64,000 nt of DNA from Enterobacter cloacae (GTDB taxonomy: Bacteria > Pseudomonadota > Gammaproteobacteria > Enterobacterales > Enterobacteriaceae), in NCBI RefSeq assembly GCF_011078175.1, contig NZ_JAALCJ010000002.1, positions 372,001-436,000 of the forward strand, in the 5' to 3' direction. Position numbers and translations under genes: made by a program. Of this stretch, positions 1 through 7,819 are shown piece after piece. The first letter of the stretch is position 1; each line of letters opens with the position of its first letter. The notes below the pieces were generated by a model. That model was not told where the DNA came from. It saw only the letters and a program-made list of their open reading frames with translations, and searched no databases.

Positions 1-2123
1 GTGAACACGCGGCTCAGCTGCGGGTGCCGGTTGGCTTTCGCCAGCACCTCACGCGTCACGCGCTCCAGCTCCGCCGGGCTTTGCCCCGCCTGCGCCTGAA
101 TGCGCAGGTCGAAGCCGGAGGCGTTGCCCAGCCCCGGCAGCGTCGGCGGCGCGAAGGTCATGATGGTGGCTTCCGGCAGGGCCAGCAGCTGGCGCTGAAG
201 GGTGCCCATCACCTCATCCAGCGGCGGACGCTCGCTCCAGTCTTTAAGCATGATGAAGATAAACCCGCCGTTGGAGGCGCTGGTGCCGTTGAGGATGTTA
301 AACCCGGAGACCTGAATCACGTCTTCTACCGCCGGGTTTTTAGCGATCAGCTCGCGCGCGGTGGTCATTACCGCTTCGGTGCGCTCCAGCGAGGCTGCCT
401 CCGGCAGCTGGACGCTGGCGAAGAAGTAGCCCTGGTCTTCCTGCGGCAGGAAGCCTTTTGGCATCGACGTAAAGCTGAACGTCACCACGACCGCCGCGCC
501 CGCGGTAGCCAGCAACGCCAGCCACGGGCGCAGGGTGAACACGCTCACGATCCGGGTATAGAGATTGCGCGTGGCATCCAGCCCACGGTTAAAGGCTCGA
601 TAAACTGCCGCAGGTTTCTCGGGACGCGGACGCAGCAGCATCGCGCACAGCGCGGGCGTCAGGGTCAGCGCCACCAGGCTTGAGAGCGTGACCGCCGTGG
701 AAAGCGTGACCGCGAACTGGCGGTACAGCTCACCGACAATCCCCGGCAGCAGCGCCACCGGCACAAATACCGCCAGCAGCACCAGCGTCGTGGCTATCAC
801 CGGCCCGGCAATCTGGCGCAGCGCCAGCGCGGTCGCCGCCGTGCGGCTCTGCCCTTCCGCAATCAGCGTTTCGACGCTCTCCACCACCACGATGGCATCA
901 TCCACCACCATCGTCAGCGCCAGAATGATGGCGAACAGGCTCAGCGTGTTGGCGGAGTAGCCCAGCGTGTAGAGCACCGCAAAAGTGCCTACCAGCGACA
1001 CCGGAATGGCGAGCGCAACAATCAGCGTCGCACGCCAGCTTTGCAGGAACAGGGATACCACAGCCACTACCGCCAGCATCGTCAGCGCCAGCGAGACACC
1101 GATCTCCTTGATGGTGGCCGCCACGAAGGTGGTGGTATCGAATTTCACCTCGTAGACCAGGTCGTCCGGGAAGCGCGACGCGAGGCGCTCCAGCTCGGCG
1201 CGCACCGCGTCGGCCACGCGCAGGGCGTTGGCGGATGGCGTCGGATAAATACCGAGGTAGGCGGAGTCGTGTCCGTTCAGCTGCGCGCCGGAGCTGTAGC
1301 TGCGCGAGCCGAGTTCAATCGTGGCGACGTCCTTCAGACGCACCAGCTGGCCCATTTCGCCCGCGCGGATAATGATGTCGGCGAAGTCTTCCGCCTGATT
1401 AAGGCGGCCGAGACCGTTGATGGTCAGCGTCTGCTGCTGGCCGTTAAACACCGGCGGCGTGCCGACCTGGCCTGCCGCCCCCTGCACGTTCTGCTCGCGC
1501 AGCGCCTGCGCCACGTCGTCCGTGGTGACGTTCAGGGCGTTCATCCGGTCCGGACGCAGCCAGATGCGCATGCTGTAGTCGCGCGCACCAAACATCTGCA
1601 CCTGACCAACGCCCGGCAGACGCGACAGCGCCTCGCGCACCTGGGTGCTGGCGTAGTTACTGACGAACAGCGGCGTGTGGGTATTGTTCGGTGAGTGAAG
1701 ACTTACCCCCATCATCAGATTGGTGGCACGTTTGCGCACCTGCACGCCGTTTTGCTGCGCCTCCGTGGGCAGCTGGGCCACGGCCTGCGCCACGCGGTTT
1801 TGCACGTCGATGGCGGCGAGATCCGGATCGGTGCCCGCCGCAAAGGTGATGTTCAGGCTGTAGGTGCCTTCGTCCGAACTCGTGGATTCCATATAGAGCA
1901 TGTGATCCACGCCGTTCAGCTGCGTTTCAAGCGGCGTAGCGATGGCCTCCGCCACGTCTGCCGAACTGGCGCCCGGCCATGACGCTGACACATTCACGAC
2001 CGGCGGAGTGATCTGCGGGTACTGCTCCACCGGAATAATCCTCAGCGCGATGGCCCCCAGCAGGGTGATGACCAGCGCAATCACCATCGCAAAGCGCGGG
2101 CGTTTGATGAAAAACGTCAGCAT
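1..2123 (-). CDS. RND multidrug efflux permease (HAE1 type), C-terminus beyond window
   Basis: Inner-membrane proton-driven drug pump subunit of the AcrB type, expected to work as a trimer with the adaptor encoded just upstream and an outer-membrane channel encoded elsewhere. About 707 codons are visible. The N-terminus has TM1 (residues about 9-30) followed by the HAE1-type segment EQYPQI. The adjacent aspartates D408-D409 in the stretch LTMVVDDAIVV are the TM4 proton-relay pair of this family. The ATG at 2123 follows a good AAGGAG ribosome site 9 bp after the adaptor stop, so the two genes form one operon. No outer-membrane factor gene follows within view. It does not match OqxB closely, and I give no symbol. 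Family certain, substrate unknown. Confidence 0.93.
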   Translation of the reverse strand, partial: MLTFFIKRPRFAMVIALVITLLGAIALRIIPVEQYPQITPPVVNVSASWPGASSADVAEAIATPLETQLNGVDHMLYMESTSSDEGTYSLNITFAAGTDPDLAAIDVQNRVAQAVAQLPTEAQQNGVQVRKRATNLMMGVSLHSPNNTHTPLFVSNYASTQVREALSRLPGVGQVQMFGARDYSMRIWLRPDRMNALNVTTDDVAQALREQNVQGAAGQVGTPPVFNGQQQTLTINGLGRLNQAEDFADIIIRAGEMGQLVRLKDVATIELGSRSYSSGAQLNGHDSAYLGIYPTPSANALRVADAVRAELERLASRFPDDLVYEVKFDTTTFVAATIKEIGVSLALTMLAVVAVVSLFLQSWRATLIVALAIPVSLVGTFAVLYTLGYSANTLSLFAIILALTMVVDDAIVVVESVETLIAEGQSRTAATALALRQIAGPVIATTLVLLAVFVPVALLPGIVGELYRQFAVTLSTAVTLSSLVALTLTPALCAMLLRPRPEKPAAVYRAFNRGLDATRNLYTRIVSVFTLRPWLALLATAGAAVVVTFSFTSMPKGFLPQEDQGYFFASVQLPEAASLERTEAVMTTARELIAKNPAVEDVIQVSGFNILNGTSASNGGFIFIMLKDWSERPPLDEVMGTLQRQLLALPEATIMTFAPPTLPGLGNASGFDLRIQAQAGQSPAELERVTREVLAKANRHPQLSRVF

Positions 2124-2132
2124 GATGGCTCC

Positions 2133-3197
2133 TTAATTCAGTATCTGCACGGCAACGCCTGGCTGTACGCGCTGCGCACCGTCAGTAATCGCGCGCTCAC
2201 CGGGCTTTACGCCAGAGGCAACCCGGAACTGCTGGCCGATCTGCCCGGCAACCTTCAGCGAGCGCATTTCGACTTTGCCGTCAGCGTTAACCACCCAGGC
2301 AAAGTAGCCGTCGCCGTTCTGCTGTACGGCGGCTGCGGGCAGCGTCAACACCGGCTGCTCGCTTGCCGGGCGCAAAAACACGTTCACATTGCCGCCGGGC
2401 AGTAGCTGATGGCGCGGATTGGCAAACTCGGCGCGCAGCATCACGCTGGCGGTGCGCGGATCAATACGGTTATCCACCGACGTCAGCTCGCCGCTGACGC
2501 GCTGACCGTTGCTGTCGATCAGCGCCTGCCAGGCCTGCTTCATCGCGCTGATATCCGCATGCTCTCCGGCTTTAGTGGCAAACGCGCCCTCTTCCAGCGC
2601 AAAGGCGATACGGATCGGATCAAGCTGCACCACCTCCACCAGCACGCCGCTGGCAGGATTCACCAGGCTACCGACGTGAAAGTTGCTGTGCCCCACGCGC
2701 CCGTCAATCGGGGAGGCGATACGGGTATAATTGAGGGTGACGTTACGCGTTTCGAGCCGGGCTTTCGCCTGCTCCAGCACGGCGCTGGCGACATCGCGCT
2801 GCATGCGCGCGTTATCCACGTCATGCCGACTGATGGCCTTGCTGCTGCCCAGGCTTTCAAAGCGGGAAAGCTGCTGCTGCGCCTGGCGCAGCGTGGCTTC
2901 AGCACTTTTTACTTCGGCCTGCGCCAGACGTACGGCGGTACGCGGCTCGGCGTCGTCCAGTTCGAACAGCACGTCGCCTTTTTTCACATACTGGCCGTCG
3001 CGGAAGTGGATTTTGGTGATGACGCCCTCCGTACGCGCGCGCAGTTCCACGGTATGGATAGCCTCGATGCGACCCGGGATCTGGCGCTCGGCAGCGTGGG
3101 CGGTCTGCTCCACGGCGGCAACGCGAACGGGAATGGCCGCGGCGAATGCGGGCGGCAGGGTAGCGGCGAGGAGCGCGAACAGAAGTGGGAATTTCAT
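2133..3197 (-). CDS. RND efflux periplasmic adaptor (membrane fusion protein)
   Basis: 354-residue adaptor that would bridge the RND pump to an outer-membrane channel. A Sec signal peptide covers about residues 1-19 (ends PPAFA) with no lipobox cysteine, so it is probably not a lipoprotein, unlike AcrA. A lipoyl/barrel-sandwich half (GVITKIHFRDGQYVKKGD) is followed by an alpha-hairpin (about 95-150), the second lipoyl half (ASPIDGRVG) and beta-barrel and membrane-proximal domains. I chose the ATG at 3197 because it begins the signal peptide; a longer frame to 3242 runs into a repeat. The gene is first in a two-gene operon. Its upstream region is almost entirely a dispersed palindromic repeat, so its promoter is unclear. 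Confidence 0.9.
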   Translation of the reverse strand: MKFPLLFALLAATLPPAFAAAIPVRVAAVEQTAHAAERQIPGRIEAIHTVELRARTEGVITKIHFRDGQYVKKGDVLFELDDAEPRTAVRLAQAEVKSAEATLRQAQQQLSRFESLGSSKAISRHDVDNARMQRDVASAVLEQAKARLETRNVTLNYTRIASPIDGRVGHSNFHVGSLVNPASGVLVEVVQLDPIRIAFALEEGAFATKAGEHADISAMKQAWQALIDSNGQRVSGELTSVDNRIDPRTASVMLRAEFANPRHQLLPGGNVNVFLRPASEQPVLTLPAAAVQQNGDGYFAWVVNADGKVEMRSLKVAGQIGQQFRVASGVKPGERAITDGAQRVQPGVAVQILN

Positions 3198-3219
3198 GGG
3201 AATACCTCGGCGTTGTTTT

Positions 3220-3298
3220 CCCTCACCCCGGCCCTCTCCCACAGGGAGAGGGCGGTCAGAGTCCCCTCTCCCCGTGGGAGAGGGTTAGGGTGAGGGCA
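3220..3298. repeat. Dispersed CCCTCTCCC/GGGAGAGGG palindromic repeat, double copy
   Basis: Two inverted CCCTCTCCC...GGGAGAGGG hairpins flanked by CCCTCACC and GGGTGAGGG arms. It fills most of the 106 bp between the ATPase stop (3304) and the adaptor ATG (3197). The same element recurs near 7370, 20785, 37990, 41410, 41580, 47360 and 62775. Confidence 0.85.
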
Positions 3299-3303
3299 AA
3301 AGG

Positions 3304-6012
3304 TTATGCAGCCTTACGGAACCTGCGGGTCAGTCGCTTCTCGATTTCGACGACGAAGAACATCACCCCCGCCACCGCCAGCGTCACGAACCAGTAGCGC
3401 AGCGGCAGCGCTTCAGTGCCGAACAGCATCTGCATAAACGGCAGGTAGATAATCGCCGCCTGGAGCAGGAACAGTACGCCCGTGACCAGCCAGATCCCTT
3501 TGTTCGCCAGCAGGCCGCGGTTCAGGGAGAACCCGTCGGTGTTGCGGCAGTTAATCATGTATACCCACTGGGCGCAGACCAGCATCTGCAACAGCACGGT
3601 GCGGATGAACTCCGCGCTGTGGCCGCGCGGGGCCAGCCACGCTTCCAGCGCAAAGGCGGCGATGGCAATCATGGTGCCGACGAACGCCACGCGCCAGACG
3701 GCGTAGGCGTCCATCACGTGCTGCCCGGTCTGACGCGGCGGACGGCGCATAATGTTGCGCTCGGCGGCTTCAAAGGCCAGGCCGAAGGAGAGCGTGGCGG
3801 AGGTCGCCATGTTCATCCACAAGATAAGTACCGGCGTCAGCGGAATGATATTTCCCGCAAGCAGCGCAATCACAATCAAGAGCCCCTGCGCCAGGTTGGT
3901 CGGCATGATGAACAGGATGGTCTTCTTCAGATTGTCGTAAACGCGACGTCCCTCTTTCACCGCGCTGGCGATGGTAGCGAAGTTATCGTCCGTCAGGACC
4001 ATGTCCGCCGCTTCTTTGGTCACTTCCGTGCCTTTAATGCCCATCGCGATGCCGACGTCCGCCTGGCGCAGCGCCGGGGCATCGTTCACCCCGTCACCGG
4101 TCATGCCGACGATTTCACCTTTGTCCTGCAACGCTTTCACCAGGCGCAGCTTATGCTCCGGGCTGGTACGGGCAAAAATGTCATACTTCACCGCCGCGTC
4201 CGCCAGCTCCGCGTCGTTCATTTTCTCGAGCTGGTAGCCGGTCACCGCCTGCTCGCTGTTGGCGATCCCCAGCATCTGGCCAATGCTCATCGCCGTCTGC
4301 GGGTGATCCCCGGTGATCATCTTCACGCGGATCCCTGCCTGCTGGCAGGCGTTAATCGCCTCAATCGCTTCCGGACGCGGCGGATCCATCATCCCGGCGA
4401 TGCCGAGGAAGATCAGACCGTGACTCAGGTCATCGTGAGTTAATGCCTGCTCACCGTTCGCTGGCTTGAACGCCGCGGCAACCATGCGCAGCCCCTGACG
4501 CGCATAGCGTTCCATCTCCGTTTCCCAGTACGCGCGCTCAAAGGTTTCCGCACCGTTGCGGGTCTGCTGCTGCTCACACAGGGCGAAAATGACGTCCGGC
4601 GCACCGGTGATCAGGATCTGCTCCTCGCTACCAATCTGGTAGTGGGTGCTCATGTACTTGTACTGCGAGTCGAACGGGATCTTGTTAATCAGCGTGGTCA
4701 TGACAGGCGCGAGGTGGGCTTTCGCCGCCAGCACCTTCAGCGCGCCCTCGGTCGGCCCGCCGGTGATGCCCCACAGGCCGCGCTCGTCCTGAATCAGCTG
4801 GCTGTCGTTGCACAGGTCGATGGTGCGCAGGTACTGCTCCAGCACGGTGCCCGGCTGGATCTGCACCGGCTCGTCGCTGCCTTCGAGATAGATGTTCCCC
4901 ACCGGTTCGTAGCTGTTACCGTCCACGCGGTAGCAGGCGTCCGCGGTGATGATGGCTTTCACCGTCATCTCGTTCATGGTCAAGGTGCCGGTTTTATCCG
5001 AGCAGACCACGGTCATCGCGCCCAGGGTTTCAACCGTCGGCAGCTTGCGGATAATCGCCCGCTTGCGCGCCATCGCCTGTACGCCCAGAGAGAGGATGAT
5101 GGAGATAATCGCCGGCAGACCTTCCGGTACGGAAGCTACCGCCAGGCTAATAAGGGAGAGCAGCAGCTCACCCATCGGGATCTCGCGGAATACCAGGCTG
5201 AAGACAAACAGCGCGGCCATCATCGCCAGAATGATGGCGAAGATCGCTTTACCCAGCTTGTCCATCTGCACCAGCAGCGGCGTGCGGTGCTTTTCAATAC
5301 CTGCCATCATCTGGTTGATGTGGCCGAGTTCGGTCTCCTGCCCCGTGGCAATGACCACGCCCACGCCGCCACCCGCACTTATCGTCGTACCGGAAAAGAC
5401 CAGGTTGGTGCGATCGCCCAGCGGCAGCTCACCGTTCAATGGATTCGTGTGTTTATCCACCACGGTGGATTCACCGGTCAGAATCGCCTCTTCCACGCGT
5501 AAGTTATGCGCCTCAATTAAACGCATATCCGCCGGAATACGATCCCCGGCGCGTAATACAATAATATCGCCCGGGACTATTTCAGTTGTGGGTAGCGTTT
5601 CATGGATGCCGTTACGAATAACGCGCGCTTCGCTGGAGAGCATATTGCGAATACTCTTCAGGGATTTTTCCGCATTGCTTTCCTGAATATGCCCAATTAA
5701 GGCATTGATAACCGCCACGCCTAAAATAACCAGCGTATCAACCCAATGCCCCATTACCGCCGTTAATACGGCTGCCGCCAGCAGGACGTAAATCAGGACA
5801 TCGTTAAAATGCGCGAGAAAACGCAGCCAGCCCGGCTTGCCTTTTTTCTCCGGTAACGCATTCGGGCCATGTTTTTGCAGACGCGCCTGCGCCTCGGTGC
5901 GGTCCAGGCCACTCGCCCGGCTCTGCGTCTGAGCAAGCACCTGCTCTACGGTCTGCTGGTACGCCTGCCCGCCTGCGGGTGACACATTCTGCGAGAGTTT
6001 TTTTTGGGTCAT
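3304..6012 (-). CDS. P2-type cation-transporting ATPase
   Basis: 902-residue P-type ATPase of the Ca2+/Na+,K+-pump branch. It has an N-terminal cation-ATPase domain, the actuator motif TGES (179-182), TM4 motif VPEGLP (295-300) and the phosphorylation motif DKTGT with D339. TGDGVNDAP follows at 638-646. The TM6 flank LAFEAAERNIM resembles that of Na+,K+-ATPases. Against SERCA and Na,K pumps, the TM4 glutamate is kept (E297), but the usual TM5 glutamate is Q709 and the TM6 acidic position is S738, with N734 and T737 nearby. The transported ion therefore cannot be assigned from homology. A 36-residue membrane protein gene lies divergently 198 bp away. Start at 6012 follows AAGGAAAAAT. Confidence 0.9.
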   Translation of the reverse strand: MTQKKLSQNVSPAGGQAYQQTVEQVLAQTQSRASGLDRTEAQARLQKHGPNALPEKKGKPGWLRFLAHFNDVLIYVLLAAAVLTAVMGHWVDTLVILGVAVINALIGHIQESNAEKSLKSIRNMLSSEARVIRNGIHETLPTTEIVPGDIIVLRAGDRIPADMRLIEAHNLRVEEAILTGESTVVDKHTNPLNGELPLGDRTNLVFSGTTISAGGGVGVVIATGQETELGHINQMMAGIEKHRTPLLVQMDKLGKAIFAIILAMMAALFVFSLVFREIPMGELLLSLISLAVASVPEGLPAIISIILSLGVQAMARKRAIIRKLPTVETLGAMTVVCSDKTGTLTMNEMTVKAIITADACYRVDGNSYEPVGNIYLEGSDEPVQIQPGTVLEQYLRTIDLCNDSQLIQDERGLWGITGGPTEGALKVLAAKAHLAPVMTTLINKIPFDSQYKYMSTHYQIGSEEQILITGAPDVIFALCEQQQTRNGAETFERAYWETEMERYARQGLRMVAAAFKPANGEQALTHDDLSHGLIFLGIAGMMDPPRPEAIEAINACQQAGIRVKMITGDHPQTAMSIGQMLGIANSEQAVTGYQLEKMNDAELADAAVKYDIFARTSPEHKLRLVKALQDKGEIVGMTGDGVNDAPALRQADVGIAMGIKGTEVTKEAADMVLTDDNFATIASAVKEGRRVYDNLKKTILFIMPTNLAQGLLIVIALLAGNIIPLTPVLILWMNMATSATLSFGLAFEAAERNIMRRPPRQTGQHVMDAYAVWRVAFVGTMIAIAAFALEAWLAPRGHSAEFIRTVLLQMLVCAQWVYMINCRNTDGFSLNRGLLANKGIWLVTGVLFLLQAAIIYLPFMQMLFGTEALPLRYWFVTLAVAGVMFFVVEIEKRLTRRFRKAA

Positions 6013-6210
6013 GGTATTTTTCCTTCAATATCCGGTGGACGGAAGCCGGAATTCCTTTCTGGCTTTAAATAATTCATTTTTACATCTTGCGGGTTAAATT
6101 GATCTACCGCAATATATTGACTGGCTGGTTATTCAAAACTGATTAAAAATTATTTCGATGCGTTGATTCTTACAAAATATTTCTAAACCAACACTAAACG
6201 AGGAGGAAGC

Positions 6211-6321
6211 ATGTTTGGTATTTATCGCGGACGGCGCCTGGCGTTATACATTGTCGCAGCCATTGTTATTGCGACGTTAATTGGATATAGCACCTATAGC
6301 TTTGTAAAATTATTTTCGTGA
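6211..6321 (+). CDS. 36-residue single-span membrane miniprotein
   Basis: Short frame starting at ATG 6211 and ending at TGA 6319-6321. It sits directly behind a near-perfect Shine-Dalgarno AGGAGGAAG at 6201-6209, which is the main evidence that it is translated. The peptide has a basic N-terminus (RGRR) and one predicted helix of about 20 hydrophobic residues (LALYIVAAIVIATLIGY), then a short tail SFVKLFS. I do not recognise it. It is divergent from the P-type ATPase and upstream of ybdJ on the same strand. Small one-span proteins often modulate membrane pumps (MgtS, KdpF and AcrZ are known examples), so an ATPase partner role is possible but only inferred. Confidence 0.65.
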   Translation: MFGIYRGRRLALYIVAAIVIATLIGYSTYSFVKLFS

Positions 6322-6501
6322 GAAAGACGTTTATTTACATAACGCGAAATTAATTTAATCGCTCTGGGAATATTATCTGTTTTCTGTGATTAATTCGCGG
6401 AATAAAGAAGACTTGCGACGCTATTTTGCCTGCGGGGAATATATTGCTTTACGTTTCAGGATGCCGGACAATGACATTTTTAACTGACGATTAACATTAC
6501 G

Positions 6502-6750
6502 ATGAAACACCCGCTAGAATCGCTGCTCACCGCAGGGGGTATTTTGCTGATGGCCCTGCTTTCCTGCCTGCTGTTACCTGCGCCGTCGCTGGGTCTGGTG
6601 CTGGCGCAGAAGCTGGTTCAGACCTTTCATATGGTCGATCTGAATCAGCTTTATACCATTCTGTTCTGCCTGTGGTTTTTAGCGCTCGGCGCCATCGAAT
6701 TCTTTATTCTGCGTTTCGTCTGGCGCCGCTGGTTTTCACTGGCGTCGTAA
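6502..6750 (+). CDS. ybdJ: YbdJ family inner-membrane protein (DUF1158)
   Basis: 82-residue protein closely matching my recollection of E. coli YbdJ along its full length, including the N-terminus MKHPLE and the C-terminus RRWFSLAS. Two hydrophobic segments (about 9-30 and 48-70) predict two membrane spans. Function is unknown in the family. In E. coli it is followed by ybdK and the enterobactin genes; here that neighbourhood is replaced by siderophore-gene remnants and the ramA locus. Start ATG 6502 fits the family length exactly. Confidence 0.9.
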   Translation: MKHPLESLLTAGGILLMALLSCLLLPAPSLGLVLAQKLVQTFHMVDLNQLYTILFCLWFLALGAIEFFILRFVWRRWFSLAS

Positions 6751-6789
6751 GCCAGTGAGATCGCGCATCCCGTGGATCAGCGCTTCACA

Positions 6790-7098
6790 TCAGGCCGCGT
6801 AGTCGTGGCCGCTGGACCATGGGTGGAAACTGGCACGATAGCCTTTTTCCCTGAGCACCTGTTCTAATGCCTGCGTGATGCGATAAATGCCGCCGCCCGG
6901 CCCCGTGGTTTCAAACCTCCCGGCCTGTAACCAGAAGCGCACCGGATACGGTGGAGACTGTTGGTACTGACGCGTCAGCGAGCCAGGGGCGTTACCTTCC
7001 GGCGCCCACCAGGATGAACCGAAGAGGCTCAGCACGTTGCCAAACAGGCGCGGATAGCGCAACGCCACCCATGAAGAGGCAATTCCCCCGTAGCCACG
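6790..7098 (-). pseudogene. Fragment of enterochelin-esterase/IroD-like esterase, C-terminal part
   Basis: Minus-strand remnant of an alpha/beta-hydrolase of the ferric-siderophore esterase type. It begins at a degraded nucleophile elbow ([11 protein letters not shown], where an intact enzyme has GxSxGG; the serine is gone) and runs through RYPRLFGNVLSLFGSSWW to GHDYAA, which carries the catalytic histidine region. It stops there with TGA. Everything upstream of the elbow is missing. A frame starting at GTG 7068 exists but cannot encode an active enzyme. The 5' end abuts a receptor fragment on the other strand. Identity as a Fes/IroD-family fragment is fairly secure, the exact member is not. 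Confidence 0.8.
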
Positions 7099-7348
7099 GC
7101 AGCAGCGCTACATCGGCACCCGCTACGGCGATGCGAAGAACACCTTCAAGGTGCCATCGGTGGATCTGTATGACGCGATGCTCCGCTACGATCTGGGCGA
7201 GATGAACCGCAGCCTGAAAGGGGCAAGCGTGCAGTTCAACGTCAATAACGTGGCAGACACGAAGTATGTGGCGTGGTGCGCAAGCGATACGGCGTGTTTC
7301 TACGGGATAGGCCGAACGGTGACGGCGACGGTGAATTACAGCTGGTAA
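7094..7348 (+). pseudogene. Fragment of TonB-dependent siderophore receptor, C-terminal part
   Basis: Plus-strand remnant encoding the last strands of a FhuA/FoxA-type outer-membrane receptor: RYIGTRYGD, then [27 protein letters not shown], a CxxxxxxCFYG pair and the terminal aromatic strand ending VNYSW. The barrel N-terminus, plug and signal peptide are absent, and the frame opens just after a TAG at 7091-7093. It lies head to head with the esterase fragment on the minus strand, the two breakpoints coinciding near 7096-7106. It is not FepA, whose C-terminus differs. Confidence 0.82.
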
Positions 7349-7365
7349 GCATGGTGCGGTCTGGC

Positions 7366-7440
7366 CCCTCACCCTGGCCCTCTCCCCGAGGGTGTAATCG
7401 TCCCCTCTCTCCTTTGGGGAGAGGGTTAGGGTGAGGGGAT
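7366..7440. repeat. Dispersed CCCTCTCC/GGAGAGGG palindromic repeat
   Basis: CCCTCACCC and GGGTGAGGG outer arms enclose CCCTCTCC and GGAGAGGG inner arms. It lies between the receptor fragment and the end of ramA. The left edge (TGCGGTCTGG) matches edges of other copies in the window. Confidence 0.8.
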
Positions 7441-7445
7441 GTTTT

Positions 7446-7787
7446 TCAGTGCGCCCTGATATGATTCTCTTTGCGGTACGCCCCGGGCGGCTGGTTGAAG
7501 GTGCGGGTGAAGATGCGGGTAAAGGTCTGCTGCGAATCAAACCCGTAGCGCAGGCAAATATCGTACACGCGCTCGTCTGATTCACGCAGATCGCGTGCCG
7601 CCAGCAGCAGCTTGCGTTCGCGGATGTAGCGCCCCAGACTTTCACCTTTGTACTGCATAAACAGCCGCTGTAAATGCCATTTTGAGTAACCCGCGTGACG
7701 GGCAATCTCTTCGATGCGTAACGGCTGGTGCAGGTTGTCATCGATCCATTCGACTATCGTATCAATGACCTGAGCGGAAATCGTCAT
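7446..7787 (-). CDS. ramA: AraC/XylS-family multidrug resistance activator RamA
   Basis: 113-residue single-domain activator consisting of an AraC-type double helix-turn-helix, of the MarA/SoxS/Rob group. Recognised segments are the N-terminus MTISAQVIDTIVEWIDDNL, the second helix-turn-helix near YGFDSQQTFTRIFTR, and the family motif NQPPGAYRKENH. RamA activates acrAB-tolC and lowers porin expression through marbox sites. I chose ATG 7787 (length as in known RamA, preceded by GGGGAGAG); an upstream in-frame extension to 7832 is not expected. It is second after romA, 32 bp apart, and probably co-transcribed from the RamR-controlled promoter at 8996-9023. Confidence 0.95.
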   Translation of the reverse strand: MTISAQVIDTIVEWIDDNLHQPLRIEEIARHAGYSKWHLQRLFMQYKGESLGRYIRERKLLLAARDLRESDERVYDICLRYGFDSQQTFTRIFTRTFNQPPGAYRKENHIRAH

Positions 7788-7819
7788 ACTGCTCTCCCCC
7801 TCTGCTTCTTGCTTAAACA

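Noticed and set aside
2409..3293. Long plus-strand frames opposite the RND adaptor
   Set aside because: Histidine- and arginine-rich shadow translations of a high-GC gene; the minus-strand adaptor has signal peptide and lipoyl motifs.
6790..7348. Functional small ORFs (GTG 7068 minus; GTG 7151 plus)
   Set aside because: They are internal parts of known families lacking catalytic serine, signal peptide and plug; better called remnants.
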